From: Alteromonas ponticola
Lineage (GTDB): Bacteria; Pseudomonadota; Gammaproteobacteria; Enterobacterales; Alteromonadaceae
Length of the DNA stretch: 64,000 nt
Direction of reading: 5' to 3'
Assembly (NCBI RefSeq): GCF_012911815.1
Contig: NZ_JAATNW010000005.1
Span: 367,322-431,321 of the forward strand
How positions within the stretch are numbered: the stretch's first letter is position 1; each line of letters starts with the position of its first letter. Positions 25,030 through 35,195 of this stretch are shown here, piece by piece. The position numbers were made by a program, and so were the translations under genes. Under the pieces are notes generated by a model. That model searched no databases. It saw nothing but the letters and a program-made list of their open reading frames with translations, and had not been told where the DNA came from.

Positions 25030-27498
25030 TTAGGGTTGATAAGACGTATTCAAGGTTACACCTGAGAAGGTGCTATAAGCACGAATGCCTATGTGCCAGG
25101 TTCCAGCCTGTGGGTTGTTGAATGAGCAGGTCTCTTCATTGCCATTCTCATAGGGACGACAATCGTATGACGACGTGGTTGGCTGACTTCCATAGCGAAT
25201 GTAAAGGTCAGCGTCGCCGCTTCCACCGGTGATGGTGAAGTCCAGAGTCGACATGCCTGACGGTACTTCCCAGGTATAGTATTTCCAGTTATTAGTAGAA
25301 GCAGAAATATTGGTTACCTGTGAGGTTGCACCTTGTCCGCCAGAACCTGCAGTGTCGTAGTCTGCAATCAGTTGTGCACCAGAAAACGCCGAGTAACCAA
25401 TGACTTTCACATAGTAGGTTCCAGTAGACGGCGATGAGAAGTCGCAGCTTTCAGTGTTACCCGATTGCCATGAACGACAATCATACGTTGACGTGGAAGG
25501 AGCGCTACCTGAACGGACATACAGATCCGCGTCACCTGAGCCACCGGACAGGTTAAATGTCAGATTAGACGCACCTGCAGGAACATCAATGGCAAATTCA
25601 AGCTCTTCGTTTTGCGCGCCTGAAAGGGCAGTTTTTGCCACACCTTTCGTCAATGCCTCTGGGCCTGTACCTGTTCCCGAGCCGCAATTTGCAGCCATGT
25701 AGTCAGACGCCGCTTTGGTCTGCACCATGCCATAGCCTGTGCGATTGTCGCGACCCGCTACATCAAGATCATCGGCAGTGGCAGATAATGCTGCACGAAC
25801 TTCGGCTGCAGTACAGGTAGGGTTTTTACTCCATGCCAGTGCAGCGACCCCTGCTACATGGGGTGTTGCCATTGACGTACCATTGTAATATGCATAATCG
25901 GTATTGCCAGCGACATCAAGCGTCGCTGAAGTACCTGCGGCCGCAACCAGTTGCTGACCCAAAGTACGATTTACTGATACCGTGGGCACGTCAACAGCGC
26001 CGGTAGCATCTACCAGGAATGGGTTTTGTAAACCAGGACGTGCCGCGTTGCTGTAAACCACCACACCCGCTGCGCCCGCATCAGCACAGGCTTTGGCTGG
26101 ATCAACTTCGGGATACGTGCTGCCTATCTGGTTTGCATGACGTTCAGCAACACAGATTTTGCCGCTCATGTTGCCACAGCTATAGCTGCTTCCAGTGCGC
26201 GAACACGCTCCTATCACACCTGAAACAGTGCCGTTCACGTTCGTTACAACGTAATCTGGCCCGCTCTGAACATATCGCGTTGGCGGCAGCACGCGATCAT
26301 CGCCAGTGGTACTGCCACCGAAGGTGATAAAGCCTTGTCTGCCATCGTTTACCCCAACCGGTGACAGGATAGCTTCACCTGGACCAGCAACTTCAACCTG
26401 ATTGGTATATTGTGAAAATTCGGCATGCTGACCTGACTCGTCAACCGCGGCAACGGAGATTACCGAGTCATACGACGCGGGATATGAGAGCGTTGAGTCG
26501 CCCGAATTACCCGCTGCAGCCACCAGCAAAATGCCGTTATCGTAGAAATTTTGCAAAGCGTTACGCTCTGATGTCGACGAGCCTGTTCCACCCAGTGACA
26601 TATTCACGACCTGCGCACCGGCATCGTCACATCGTTGAATCGCTGAGACCAGGTCACTACTGTAACCCCAGCCAGAGTCGTTAAACACTTTGATGATATG
26701 CAGGTTTACGTTTTGATTGGGTAGCACGCCCACAACACCCTGCGAGTTATTGATCGCTGCAATTGTTCCCGCTACGTGCGTACCGTGAGAACCACCGGGT
26801 GTTGACCACGCGCCTGTGCCGCTGTCACTGGTTCCACTGACCATATTGCCACTTAAATCAGGGTTGTTAATGTCATAACCTGAATCAATGATACAAACCG
26901 TCATATTGGCAGCTTCGTTATCAGAAACCAGGTCTGCCTGAACCGCACTGATACCCCAGGGTTGGGTTTGTGCCATCAAATAACGGATAGGGTCAATCTC
27001 AGCAAATTTAACTTTTTTGTTCTTTTTCAGTTTATCGACAATTGCCTTGGCAGACTTGTGGTCGAATTTTTTATCAAGTTTTAAGGTCAACTTGGTTTTA
27101 CCCAGCGCCTTGCCAACTTTCAGTTTTTTGCCTGCTGCTTTTTCTAAATCAGCCAGAATTGAACGGCTTTTGCCAATTCGCTTATTGCCCAGGTCAAATC
27201 CCTGAGTCGCGCCTTTGGTTGCACCAGAAACTACCGCGCCAACCGAATCGACAGCAGAGCGTAATGCTTCTGTCGCCACTGATTCGCTGGTGAATTCTAC
27301 GATGATTTGGTCTGTCTCGGCAGCAAATTCGCTGCGCTGCTTTGCGTTATACCAATTGGCGAATCCGGAGGAGGTGCCGTCGGCTTTTGCAGTATTTTGA
27401 GCTGCCACTTCTTTGATTGCTGACGTCTGTGCAGCAGACGCCGTAGACAAACAGGCGAGTGCAATCGCACTGGCACATGCAGTGAATCTAAATTTCAT
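25030..27498 (-). CDS. Secreted S8 (subtilisin-like) serine protease with PA and two PPC domains
   Basis: 822-residue extracellular protease precursor. A signal peptide (MKFRFTACASAIALAC, cleavage near SAA-QT) is followed by an inhibitor-like propeptide to about residue 175. The catalytic domain has Asp near 206 (CIIDSGYD), His near 238 (GSHGTHVAGT), the oxyanion Asn in AAAGNSGDS, and Ser near 541 (NGTSMATPHVAG). A protease-associated (PA) insert lies between Asn and Ser (about 390-510). Two pre-peptidase C-terminal (PPC) domains follow at about 615-700 and 725-815, each with GGSGDADLYVR or GGSGDADLYIR; these are usually trimmed after secretion. AGGAA precedes the ATG. This architecture is common in marine Alteromonadales. 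Confidence 0.95.
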   Translation of the reverse strand: MKFRFTACASAIALACLSTASAAQTSAIKEVAAQNTAKADGTSSGFANWYNAKQRSEFAAETDQIIVEFTSESVATEALRSAVDSVGAVVSGATKGATQGFDLGNKRIGKSRSILADLEKAAGKKLKVGKALGKTKLTLKLDKKFDHKSAKAIVDKLKKNKKVKFAEIDPIRYLMAQTQPWGISAVQADLVSDNEAANMTVCIIDSGYDINNPDLSGNMVSGTSDSGTGAWSTPGGSHGTHVAGTIAAINNSQGVVGVLPNQNVNLHIIKVFNDSGWGYSSDLVSAIQRCDDAGAQVVNMSLGGTGSSTSERNALQNFYDNGILLVAAAGNSGDSTLSYPASYDSVISVAAVDESGQHAEFSQYTNQVEVAGPGEAILSPVGVNDGRQGFITFGGSTTGDDRVLPPTRYVQSGPDYVVTNVNGTVSGVIGACSRTGSSYSCGNMSGKICVAERHANQIGSTYPEVDPAKACADAGAAGVVVYSNAARPGLQNPFLVDATGAVDVPTVSVNRTLGQQLVAAAGTSATLDVAGNTDYAYYNGTSMATPHVAGVAALAWSKNPTCTAAEVRAALSATADDLDVAGRDNRTGYGMVQTKAASDYMAANCGSGTGTGPEALTKGVAKTALSGAQNEELEFAIDVPAGASNLTFNLSGGSGDADLYVRSGSAPSTSTYDCRSWQSGNTESCDFSSPSTGTYYVKVIGYSAFSGAQLIADYDTAGSGGQGATSQVTNISASTNNWKYYTWEVPSGMSTLDFTITGGSGDADLYIRYGSQPTTSSYDCRPYENGNEETCSFNNPQAGTWHIGIRAYSTFSGVTLNTSYQP

Positions 27499-28165
27499 AT
27501 TTTTGCATTCCTTCTAAAACAACTACCTGCGTTGGATTTATATCCAATCTTTGATGGTAATCACGTTGTTTTTACACTTGTTGAGTTGAGTGCTGGGCTC
27601 GTGTGAACTTCCTACTACTGAATGGAATGTCAGTGACGACTAGCAACGTTGGGTTGCTAACACAGTACTGATTAATATTAGAAAAACTTTATCTAACATC
27701 TAATCCTTGAGGAGAGAAAAACATTTTTCAGGACGATTATTCATCGCCTATTCATACTATTGCGTGAATGAAATTAAATTGCAACATTATTTTAGGTGAT
27801 ATATTTCTATGCCAATTTGCCCGTGAAATGAGGTCGGATCGTTGCAAAAATTCCGGGAGAGGACACTTAGGGCAGGGAAGATAAAATTTAATGCAAATGG
27901 CTGAGATTAAGCGGCTATATAGATTGCACAACACTGAAAGCCTGCTAAATTGTATAAAAAAAGAACACACATTGGCGGGCCTCTGTAAAGGAAAACTGTT
28001 AGCGTATTCCGGCATAAGAACCTGCAAAAGATGGCTCTCCGCTTTCCCGCCAACGAACCTCGGCAAGATTAATCAACTTCCAGGCCACTTAACACCCACT
28101 GTTTTTATGATCGACACAACGCTTGCAGTTTGAGCTCATTATTCACTTTTTAAAAGGAAAGGGAA
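27499..28165. other. Intergenic region between the protease and large patatin genes
   Basis: About 670 bases between divergent genes. It holds both promoters, and a small inverted repeat TAGCAAC/GTTGCTA near 27640-27660 could be an operator. Short open frames on both strands overlap each other (27752-28066 and 27891-28133) and show no recognisable protein. The region is AT-rich and I see no RNA gene. Confidence 0.3.
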
Positions 28166-30673
28166 ATGGGTAAAGTTCTTAAACTCGGTTTTGCTATGGG
28201 AGGAGGCGTATCCCTTGGTTCCTTCTCCGGTGCAGCGCTTACAGAGTCAATTAAACTCGCACTTTTGTATGCCAAAGATACGAATGGAGACGAGTATAAA
28301 CGTATTGAAATAGATGTGTTCTCCGGCGCCAGTGCAGGCGCTATGAGTTTGGGTATTATGCTCAAAGGGTTAGCGTTTCCTGAGCATAACGCGGTGAAAA
28401 GAATGCGCGCATGGGAAAAGCTTATTGGGGATTACGGCTTTGATGCAGACAGCATTTCAGAAGTTAAAAAGCAGCAACTGATTGATACTGAATTAACCCA
28501 ACAGGCATTGACTCAAATCTGGGTCAGAGAAATTTCCATTTATAAACTACTCAAAGCTGCGGGCTCGGGCAAAGTGCCTCCGCTTCACAGTCAGGCAGGT
28601 ATTTTTAATAAAGCGGCAATCACGGATATTGCTAAAAAGTTCCTGTCTCCACCAATGGGTAACTATCAGGATGACCACAAAGCTACCTATCCCATTCTTG
28701 CCCCCCGAGTTCTATACAGTTGCAGCATCTCAAATTTAAGTCCCCTGATTGCCAATGTTCAGGAGTTGTATTTAGAAGCGCCCGAGGGTGGTGCCGCCGG
28801 TCCGGATATTGCCGCTAACGATGCGTTGAGTTCTAAATTTCACCAGGAACATCGAATCTTTGATATCAATTTTAACGAACTGGATAACGACAAGTTTGCC
28901 AATGACGATATTCATCCAAAAAGGTGGATGCGTTTTCACTGGGGGAAGGCAGTTGCGGGCGAATCCTTTGACATAAGAAGTGAAGAAAACTGGAAACACA
29001 TTGTTGCTACCGCCATCGCCAGTGGCGCGTTTCCCATTGCCTTCGAGCCTGTGCCCTTGATTCGATACAAATGGGAATTTCCCAAAGGGCTATGGAACTT
29101 TCACGATAGTACGCAGTATCTCTACAGTTATGTCGATGGTGGGGTGTTTGCAAATTCTCCGGTATCAGAGGCATTTAAACTGGCATCGCATATTGATGCC
29201 ACCACGCATTTAAATGACGAGGAAATTGAAGAGGAGTTTGAACGGCGGATTATATTTGTCGACCCCTCTATCGATAACACTGTCACGTTTAATCTTAAAG
29301 GGTACAAAGAATACAAAGACCAAAAACCCATCGACTGGCTTGGCGAAATTAGCGCCACCACCGATGGAAACGATTTGCTGTGTCTGTCGTCATTGGACAA
29401 GTTGGTTCCCTGCGCAGTGAGTTTACTGTCAGCGATCAGCTCGCAGGCATCGGCTCATCAATCTCATCAGAACTTTCAAATTGCCAACAAAATTAAAATG
29501 CGTAACGATTTTCGTAAGTTACTGCAGGGGCAAGTTACCGCCACCGAAGATAAATTTTTGCAATTGCGTTTCGAGTTACAACATTTGCTCAGACAGTTTT
29601 CTAATAAGGCGCTTATCCCAACATTGGCGGCTGATCTCGCCGCAGAGTTTGAGCGCCTGGCGCGTGAGCCTGATTCTGTATTTACCTCCATCAGAGGCAA
29701 GGGAGAAATTCTGGCACATGGCAACTGGGCAGACATCGAACCTGAATCGTTACGCAATGCCGGTATGCATGCGATGCTATGTAGTTTTATGGACTTGATC
29801 GCAGATCTGGAAGCAAAGAGCCGTAACAGTCAGCTTATTTCTATTGGGCCGGTAAAAATTGAGCAACGGGATGGCATTGAAATTTCAGAAAAGATATTTC
29901 TGCCTGGCTCTCCATTGGCTGGGTTTGCCGGATTTATGTCAGAAGCTCCAAGCGCGTACGAAGTGACTGTTGCCAAATACTGTAGCTTCGCCAAATTAAA
30001 AAGTGCAGGTTTATTGTCTGCTCACCAGCCTACACCACACGCGAATCGGTATCCGGGCGAATTTAAAGATAGAGAAGGTTTCGCACTCACCTACAAGGCC
30101 GGATTGCTGTTGCTTGCAGACCGCATTGGCAAGGCCATAAAGTCCTCGAATTTCGTTAATTTAGGCTGGTTCAACGGCCCGGTTCTTAGTGCTCTTCAAA
30201 GCATTATTGAATCAATGATTAAAGGTTTACCCTATAGAAATAATACGAAAGACTACGAATTTCGAGTGGAGGTTAATGACAAACAGTTCGAGCTTGATGG
30301 AAAGGGATGGACCGATAATGACCGACATCCAGTACGGCTTGCAAAAAACAACGGTAAATTGTATCTGATTTGTTTTGCAAAAAGGCTCTGGGATGTTCCC
30401 GAAACGGCATCAGCAGCGGAAAAATGGTCTGGCTATTTCATTGAGCAGGGAAAGCTGGCGGTTGATCGCGATTCCTGGGGGCCACTTAACGATAGCGATT
30501 TTGTGCGCATCCCACTTCCTTCAGACGCATTGCTGAAACTGGCGGATACGATACCTAACCCGGTATTTTATTCAAAAAATGCGTTGGATAAGAAGCAAAA
30601 GCCTGCTGCCGAAGCACTGTTGAACATGTGGGAATTGAAAAACGATGTGGTGCCATACACGGAGTTATTATAA
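28166..30673 (+). CDS. Large patatin-like phospholipase
   Basis: 835-residue patatin-superfamily lipid hydrolase, much longer than the 283-residue patatin at 14812. The oxyanion-hole motif GGGVSLG is at 12-18, the nucleophile elbow GASAG at 54-58 (Ser56), and the catalytic Asp in YVDGGVFANSP near 325. About 500 further residues follow with no domain I can name; they are mostly helical, then mixed alpha/beta. No signal peptide or membrane helix. AAAGGAAAGGG precedes the ATG. Monocistronic between its own promoter and a strong hairpin. Substrate unknown; other large bacterial patatins act on membrane lipids. Confidence 0.85.
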   Translation: MGKVLKLGFAMGGGVSLGSFSGAALTESIKLALLYAKDTNGDEYKRIEIDVFSGASAGAMSLGIMLKGLAFPEHNAVKRMRAWEKLIGDYGFDADSISEVKKQQLIDTELTQQALTQIWVREISIYKLLKAAGSGKVPPLHSQAGIFNKAAITDIAKKFLSPPMGNYQDDHKATYPILAPRVLYSCSISNLSPLIANVQELYLEAPEGGAAGPDIAANDALSSKFHQEHRIFDINFNELDNDKFANDDIHPKRWMRFHWGKAVAGESFDIRSEENWKHIVATAIASGAFPIAFEPVPLIRYKWEFPKGLWNFHDSTQYLYSYVDGGVFANSPVSEAFKLASHIDATTHLNDEEIEEEFERRIIFVDPSIDNTVTFNLKGYKEYKDQKPIDWLGEISATTDGNDLLCLSSLDKLVPCAVSLLSAISSQASAHQSHQNFQIANKIKMRNDFRKLLQGQVTATEDKFLQLRFELQHLLRQFSNKALIPTLAADLAAEFERLAREPDSVFTSIRGKGEILAHGNWADIEPESLRNAGMHAMLCSFMDLIADLEAKSRNSQLISIGPVKIEQRDGIEISEKIFLPGSPLAGFAGFMSEAPSAYEVTVAKYCSFAKLKSAGLLSAHQPTPHANRYPGEFKDREGFALTYKAGLLLLADRIGKAIKSSNFVNLGWFNGPVLSALQSIIESMIKGLPYRNNTKDYEFRVEVNDKQFELDGKGWTDNDRHPVRLAKNNGKLYLICFAKRLWDVPETASAAEKWSGYFIEQGKLAVDRDSWGPLNDSDFVRIPLPSDALLKLADTIPNPVFYSKNALDKKQKPAAEALLNMWELKNDVVPYTELL

Positions 30674-30675
30674 GT

Positions 30676-30708
30676 TAAGGGGGCTAAATAGGCAGTTTAG
30701 CCCCCTTA
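30676..30708. terminator. Hairpin after the large patatin gene
   Basis: A perfect 13-bp GC-rich stem (TAAGGGGGCTAAA / TTTAGCCCCCTTA) with a 7-base loop lies immediately after the patatin stop and before the convergent AhpD-like gene. No long T run, but the stem is strong and symmetrical, so it may serve both genes. Confidence 0.75.
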
Positions 30709-30755
30709 GAACACAAGGTTAATAACGCACACATCACGCTCGTGCGCAGTTTACC

Positions 30756-31310
30756 TTAGTCATCTTTGCTCCACATAAAGTCTTTAAAGGGATCATCAAG
30801 TGGTGTTTTGGCAAGATTATTGATGTAGTTACTCATGATCTTCTGACACATCACAGTGACGATCTCGAGCAGGTGGCGATGGGTGTAACCTGCCTGATAA
30901 AATGCATCGCGCTCACTGTCACTGATTTTTGAACGGTTCATCAAGATAGACAGGGTCGTCTTTTTCAACACTTCCAGTTTTTCATCTGGTAGCGGCTTTT
31001 CTTCACGCAAGGCGGTGATAATATCTTCATCCACGCCCATATTTTTCGCGATTGCCGTATGCGCTGGCACGCAGTAACTGCATCCATGTTTTGCGCTGAC
31101 ACCAAGCCAGACGACAGTCAGCTCTGCTTTGGTAAACGCCGTTTCCTGAGCCAGCCGATGCAAGGTTTGATAAGCTTCAAGCGTAGCAGGTGATTCGGCC
31201 ATAATGCCATGTAAATTAGGGATCATTCCAAACTCGTCAATGGACTTCTTAAGCAGAGGTTTCGAGTCTTCAGGAGCAGAATCTTTGGTGTGTATGGTAA
31301 ATGTTGTCAT
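30756..31310 (-). CDS. AhpD-like carboxymuconolactone decarboxylase family protein
   Basis: 184 residues from the ATG at 31310; a TTG further upstream is less likely. Peroxidase-related CMD domain: the redox motif C77-x-x-C80 followed by His84 (HGCSYCVPAH) matches the AhpD active site, in which the two thiols and a nearby His reduce peroxides or peroxiredoxins. Length and N-terminal layout (GMIPNLHGIMAESPATL) fit the uncharacterised peroxidase-related subgroup. Single gene. Role in peroxide defence is inferred. Confidence 0.87.
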   Translation of the reverse strand: MTTFTIHTKDSAPEDSKPLLKKSIDEFGMIPNLHGIMAESPATLEAYQTLHRLAQETAFTKAELTVVWLGVSAKHGCSYCVPAHTAIAKNMGVDEDIITALREEKPLPDEKLEVLKKTTLSILMNRSKISDSERDAFYQAGYTHRHLLEIVTVMCQKIMSNYINNLAKTPLDDPFKDFMWSKDD

Positions 31311-31521
31311 TTGTAGTACCAACCTTAATTTGATTTCCGTCGAGCAAGTGGATACGCAGGTATTGGGGGTATGGGTTTTAAAATATTCTTAATGAATTAG
31401 GTATTGAAAAAGCAGAGGGTTATTCCAAAGGGCAGTGGTGTCAGCCACGCCGGTGGTGTGTAAGCGAAACATCCACGGCGTTAGCTGAAGAATAACAATG
31501 GCAATAAAGAAGCTTAAAAAG

Positions 31522-32115
31522 TTAGTTTTCCGCACCCCACGGGGCCGGGGGCGTGTCGATAGCCTGGTTTAAATCAAAGTCGACTCTGAATTCACGCCCT
31601 TCACGTACCAGTTGATAGCTGAAACTATCGGGATAAACATACATTTTCCAGACATTGCCAATGGATTGTGGCAGGCCCTTTTCTGCGAACATCCACTGCG
31701 TGTAGCTATCGGCCGCAAATGCCTGTACTTGCTTGAAGCCAGGTGTGGATGTTATTCCGCCGTACATGGTCACTGCATCTTCACTGCCATCTTCATGGCG
31801 GTGGTCGTGCTTCAAACTTAATCCACTGCCGGTTCGGGTGATGATCCAGGTACGCGAACGATCTTCACCAACATGAAAAGGAATGGCAATTTTGTCATCA
31901 CTACATTCCCGCACATGCATAACTAAGCGCTTGTTTGTGAACGCATCAGAGCGGGCATTATCCACCACAACCTTACCCGCAAATGCTTTACCACAAAGGG
32001 CAGCCAGCGAGTCAAAGAAAGCCTGATGGGTGGGGTGGGAATGTTGAGTTGGTAGAGTGGCCGCAGCAGAAACAGATGACAGTATCAGTCCGGTTAACAG
32101 CAGGTAAAACTTCAT
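31522..32115 (-). CDS. Exported protein of unknown function
   Basis: 197 residues with a clear signal peptide (MKFYLLLTGLILSSVSAAA). The mature part contains a conserved-looking charged segment (LKHDHRHEDGSEDAVTMYGG) and PFHVGEDRSRTWIITRT. I know similar sequences only as conserved hypothetical secreted proteins. Periplasmic or outer-surface location is expected. An AAGG site precedes the ATG. The DUF5694 gene lies 85 bases upstream on the same strand, so the two may be expressed together. Confidence 0.7.
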   Translation of the reverse strand: MKFYLLLTGLILSSVSAAATLPTQHSHPTHQAFFDSLAALCGKAFAGKVVVDNARSDAFTNKRLVMHVRECSDDKIAIPFHVGEDRSRTWIITRTGSGLSLKHDHRHEDGSEDAVTMYGGITSTPGFKQVQAFAADSYTQWMFAEKGLPQSIGNVWKMYVYPDSFSYQLVREGREFRVDFDLNQAIDTPPAPWGAEN

Positions 32116-32200
32116 CGCAAGAACCTTGTTAGTTTTTATTCAATGTTGTTAATCTACTTTACCACTTTATAAGTGATGAATGGATTTACCTTACGATTAT

Positions 32201-33061
32201 TCATTCGCTTTCTGACATGTTCGTCTGGGAATGCATGATGTCATCCGCAGCTTGCAAAAAGGGTAACGGCGATACGCGTTCAAATTCCGATGAACCATCA
32301 AAAAGATAGTTCAGCACGTTAAGGTGACCAGCACCGTAGATGAGTAATATACGCTCACCATTTTTATAAGGGAGTTGTTGAATATTCCGTAAAATACGCA
32401 AATTGCGGTTAAACCAGCGACCGGTTTCAAAGTCAGCACCAAAATAGGGTTGTTCCTCAGTGGCATACTTGAAGTGGCCAACAAGATAATTGTTCAATGA
32501 TTGGCGGATTGTATCGGGCTGATTCAGTCGGATTAATTCTGCCGCTATACCCCGCTCTTTATAAACCGGGTCGCCCTGAGAAACTTTCAATGCTTTGTCA
32601 GGTGGGTTGTTATAAAACGCGTTAAATGCTGTCTCTCCCTGTTCAGAGGAAAGGTATGTAGCGGTTGCCTGATAAAGCTTGCCCCAGGTATCCACTCCAT
32701 GCACTTTATTTAAAGAGCGCTTGTTTGCGATCCGGAACCCCAATTGATAAGTTTCCGAGCGGCCGGGAAGCTCGCCTGTTTTCAGGTATTGTAGATAGGC
32801 ACGGTTTAGTGCGTTGGCGTGTTTAAGTTTATGCTCCACAACGACATAGTCTGGTTCAAACTCACTTAACGCATTCACGATTTGCTCTATTTGCTTTTGA
32901 AATTCGGGTTCTAACACATCAATTTGGTGTGTCTTTATTACTTGTTGTGCATCAAGATTGGGAAATGTGAAATGAAAAACTCCGACAGGCAGTATTTTTA
33001 CCTGTGCATGAACCTGGCTCATGCTGCACATCAGCAGAATCATTATTAATGTGAATTTCAT
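32201..33061 (-). CDS. DUF5694 family exported protein
   Basis: 286 residues from the ATG at 33061, which has AAGG eight bases upstream. Signal peptide MKFTLIMILLMCSMSQVHAQ. The body begins VKILPVGVFHFTFPNLD and includes EPDYVVVEHK and the C-terminal GERILLIYGAGHLNVL. That pattern of an early GxFHF, a mid E, and a late GxGH is seen in TraB/TIKI-like putative metalloproteases, to which DUF5694 has been compared; catalysis is not established. Upstream neighbour is the divergent antiporter. Confidence 0.75.
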   Translation of the reverse strand: MKFTLIMILLMCSMSQVHAQVKILPVGVFHFTFPNLDAQQVIKTHQIDVLEPEFQKQIEQIVNALSEFEPDYVVVEHKLKHANALNRAYLQYLKTGELPGRSETYQLGFRIANKRSLNKVHGVDTWGKLYQATATYLSSEQGETAFNAFYNNPPDKALKVSQGDPVYKERGIAAELIRLNQPDTIRQSLNNYLVGHFKYATEEQPYFGADFETGRWFNRNLRILRNIQQLPYKNGERILLIYGAGHLNVLNYLFDGSSEFERVSPLPFLQAADDIMHSQTNMSESE

Positions 33062-33338
33062 TGATATTACCTTCAATTTGTTTGCCGCCAAAACTATCAA
33101 ACTCTGGTATGTCTATCAGTGAGGCTTTGTAACAAACAATGAATGAAACAGGAACCGCGATTGATCAGAAGGTACGCTGAACGTGAACGCTAAAAAACTG
33201 AATTTAAATAAATTGTCGGGGTGAGCGGTCGGGCGAATTAGTTCTGGTCGTTGCTAATTAAACTTGAACTTTCGTGAAGCGCAGTCATAAGATAAGTGAG
33301 CACATTCGGCCAGTGGAAATAACTTAAACGGGTTCATT

Positions 33339-35096
33339 ATGACGTTACTACCTTCAACTGCTGTTTTTCTTGCCGCTGCCGTCATCGCAGTTCCTTTGTT
33401 CAAACGCTTAAAACTGGGGGCTATCTTAGGCTACTTGTTTGCGGGTGTGGTTATTGGTCCGTCAGCACTGCATATTGTTGGCCATCCGGAAACCATTCTG
33501 CACTTCGCCGAATTGGGTGTGGTGTTATTATTGTTTATTATTGGTCTGGAGTTAGAGCCACAAAAGCTTTGGCGGATGCGCTATCAGATCACTTTTAGTG
33601 GCGGTGGGCAGCTGATAATAAGTGCAATCGCTCTTGGCCTGATTTGCTATCTGCTGTTATCCCTGGAATCCACACTCGCCATTGTAATTGGGCTTGCCAT
33701 TGCGCTTTCCTCAACGGCTTTTGCTATACAGTTAATGAAAGAGCAGCGTATCCTCGCGTCTCCACCCGGCCAATTGGGGTTCGCCATGCTGCTGATGCAG
33801 GATCTAGCTGTTATCCCCATATTGCTGCTGGTTGAAGGGCTGGCGCAAGGCGAAAATCTGAACGGTCCACCTTGGTGGATGAGTGTAGTTTTGGTGGTGG
33901 GCGTGTTGCTGGCCGGTCGTTATCTGTTAAACCCGTTTCTTCGTCTTATTGCCCGTTATGGTAGTGATGAAATCATGACGGCCGCGTCATTACTGATCGT
34001 CCTTGCCACTGCTTTGGGTATGCAGCATGCCGGTTTGTCGATGGGATTGGGTGCATTCGTGGCGGGGATGCTGTTAGCCAATTCAAACTTCAAACATCAA
34101 TTAGAAGCAGAAATTGAACCGTTTAAAGCGCTGCTGCTGGGCTTATTTTTTATTGCTATTGGAATGAATCTCAATCTTAACTTACTTGTTGAGAAACCAG
34201 CTTTCATTCTTGGCTGTAGTATTGCGTTGATTGTGATAAAAACACTGATCATCTTTGCAATTTTAAAACTGAATAAACAGACATCAACCGATGCCATGCG
34301 GATCGGACTGATGCTCTCGCAGGGAGGGGAGTTTGCTTTTGTGGTAATGACCCAGGCTACTGGGAATGGGTTGATGGATTCGGCCCTCTCCAGTCAGGTC
34401 ACGCTCATAGTGGGGATCTCTATGACGCTGACATCCCCACTGGTGATCCTTTACAGCAACCTGTTTAACAGTAAAAATTGTCCACGTGTGTACGATAGTC
34501 ATCGCGACGTGGATGAACCTAAAGTCATCATTGCCGGGTTCGGCCGCTTTGGTCAGATTTCGGCCCGCATCCTGGCCGCCAACCATATTCCTTTCACTGC
34601 GTTAGATATCAATGCAGAGCATATCGAATTTGTGAGCAAGTTTGGCAATAAAGTGTTTTATGGCGATGCCACCAAAACTGAATTGCTTAAGAAAGCGGGA
34701 ATTGAAGAAGCGCGAGTATTACTGATTGCCGTTGATAATTCGGACGCGGCTATCAGCATTGCCAAATCGGTGAAGGAGCAATATCCGGACATTAAAATTA
34801 TTGCGCGTGCGCGTAACCGCACCATGGCAATAGCATTCCATAAACTGGAGGTCACGTCTATCATCCGTGAACTATGGGCAGGAAGTCTGGAGGCTGCAGA
34901 TCATCTCTTACAGGCTTACGGGTTCAGTGAGTCCGAAGCGAAAAAAATGACTGCACTTTTCTCAGAGCACGATCAAGAGTTGCTTGATACAGCGAAAAAA
35001 CAACAGATGGATGAGCAAGCACTAATTAAGTTGACGGGTAAAGGGCGCGCCCAATTGGAATCGTTATTTAACAATGATGCGCAAAGTCTCAAATAA
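33339..35096 (+). CDS. CPA2 cation/proton antiporter with NAD-binding RCK domain (KefB/KefC/YbaL type)
   Basis: 585-residue inner-membrane exchanger. Residues 1 to about 375 form the CPA2 core (LGYLFAGVVIGPSAL, LGVVLLLFIIGLELEP, SLGAFVAGMLL with MGLGAF). Residues from about 390 form a TrkA-N domain (VIIAGFGRFGQISARIL, FYGDATKTELLKKAGI) that binds nucleotide. It lacks an evident Kef glutathione-binding partner (KefF/KefG) nearby, so regulation by glutathione is not supported. It probably exports potassium or sodium for protons under stress. Confidence 0.88.
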   Translation: MTLLPSTAVFLAAAVIAVPLFKRLKLGAILGYLFAGVVIGPSALHIVGHPETILHFAELGVVLLLFIIGLELEPQKLWRMRYQITFSGGGQLIISAIALGLICYLLLSLESTLAIVIGLAIALSSTAFAIQLMKEQRILASPPGQLGFAMLLMQDLAVIPILLLVEGLAQGENLNGPPWWMSVVLVVGVLLAGRYLLNPFLRLIARYGSDEIMTAASLLIVLATALGMQHAGLSMGLGAFVAGMLLANSNFKHQLEAEIEPFKALLLGLFFIAIGMNLNLNLLVEKPAFILGCSIALIVIKTLIIFAILKLNKQTSTDAMRIGLMLSQGGEFAFVVMTQATGNGLMDSALSSQVTLIVGISMTLTSPLVILYSNLFNSKNCPRVYDSHRDVDEPKVIIAGFGRFGQISARILAANHIPFTALDINAEHIEFVSKFGNKVFYGDATKTELLKKAGIEEARVLLIAVDNSDAAISIAKSVKEQYPDIKIIARARNRTMAIAFHKLEVTSIIRELWAGSLEAADHLLQAYGFSESEAKKMTALFSEHDQELLDTAKKQQMDEQALIKLTGKGRAQLESLFNNDAQSLK

Positions 35097-35109
35097 TGTG
35101 GCTGAAATG

Positions 35110-35130
35110 ACGTAGCGATTCCAGCTACGT
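35110..35130. terminator. Hairpin between convergent antiporter and EamA genes
   Basis: A 7-bp stem ACGTAGC / GCTACGT with a 7-base loop lies just after the antiporter stop and is followed by TGTGATTTTC. It is a modest candidate terminator for either gene. Confidence 0.45.
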
Positions 35131-35195
35131 TGTGATTTTCACCTATCTGGAAATTTGCCACCTTGTAGTGTCTGGCAGACTCCAGTATTTACCAA

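Noticed and set aside
27752..28133. Overlapping open frames on both strands upstream of the large patatin
   Set aside because: No ribosome sites or protein signatures; they overlap each other in AT-rich promoter DNA.
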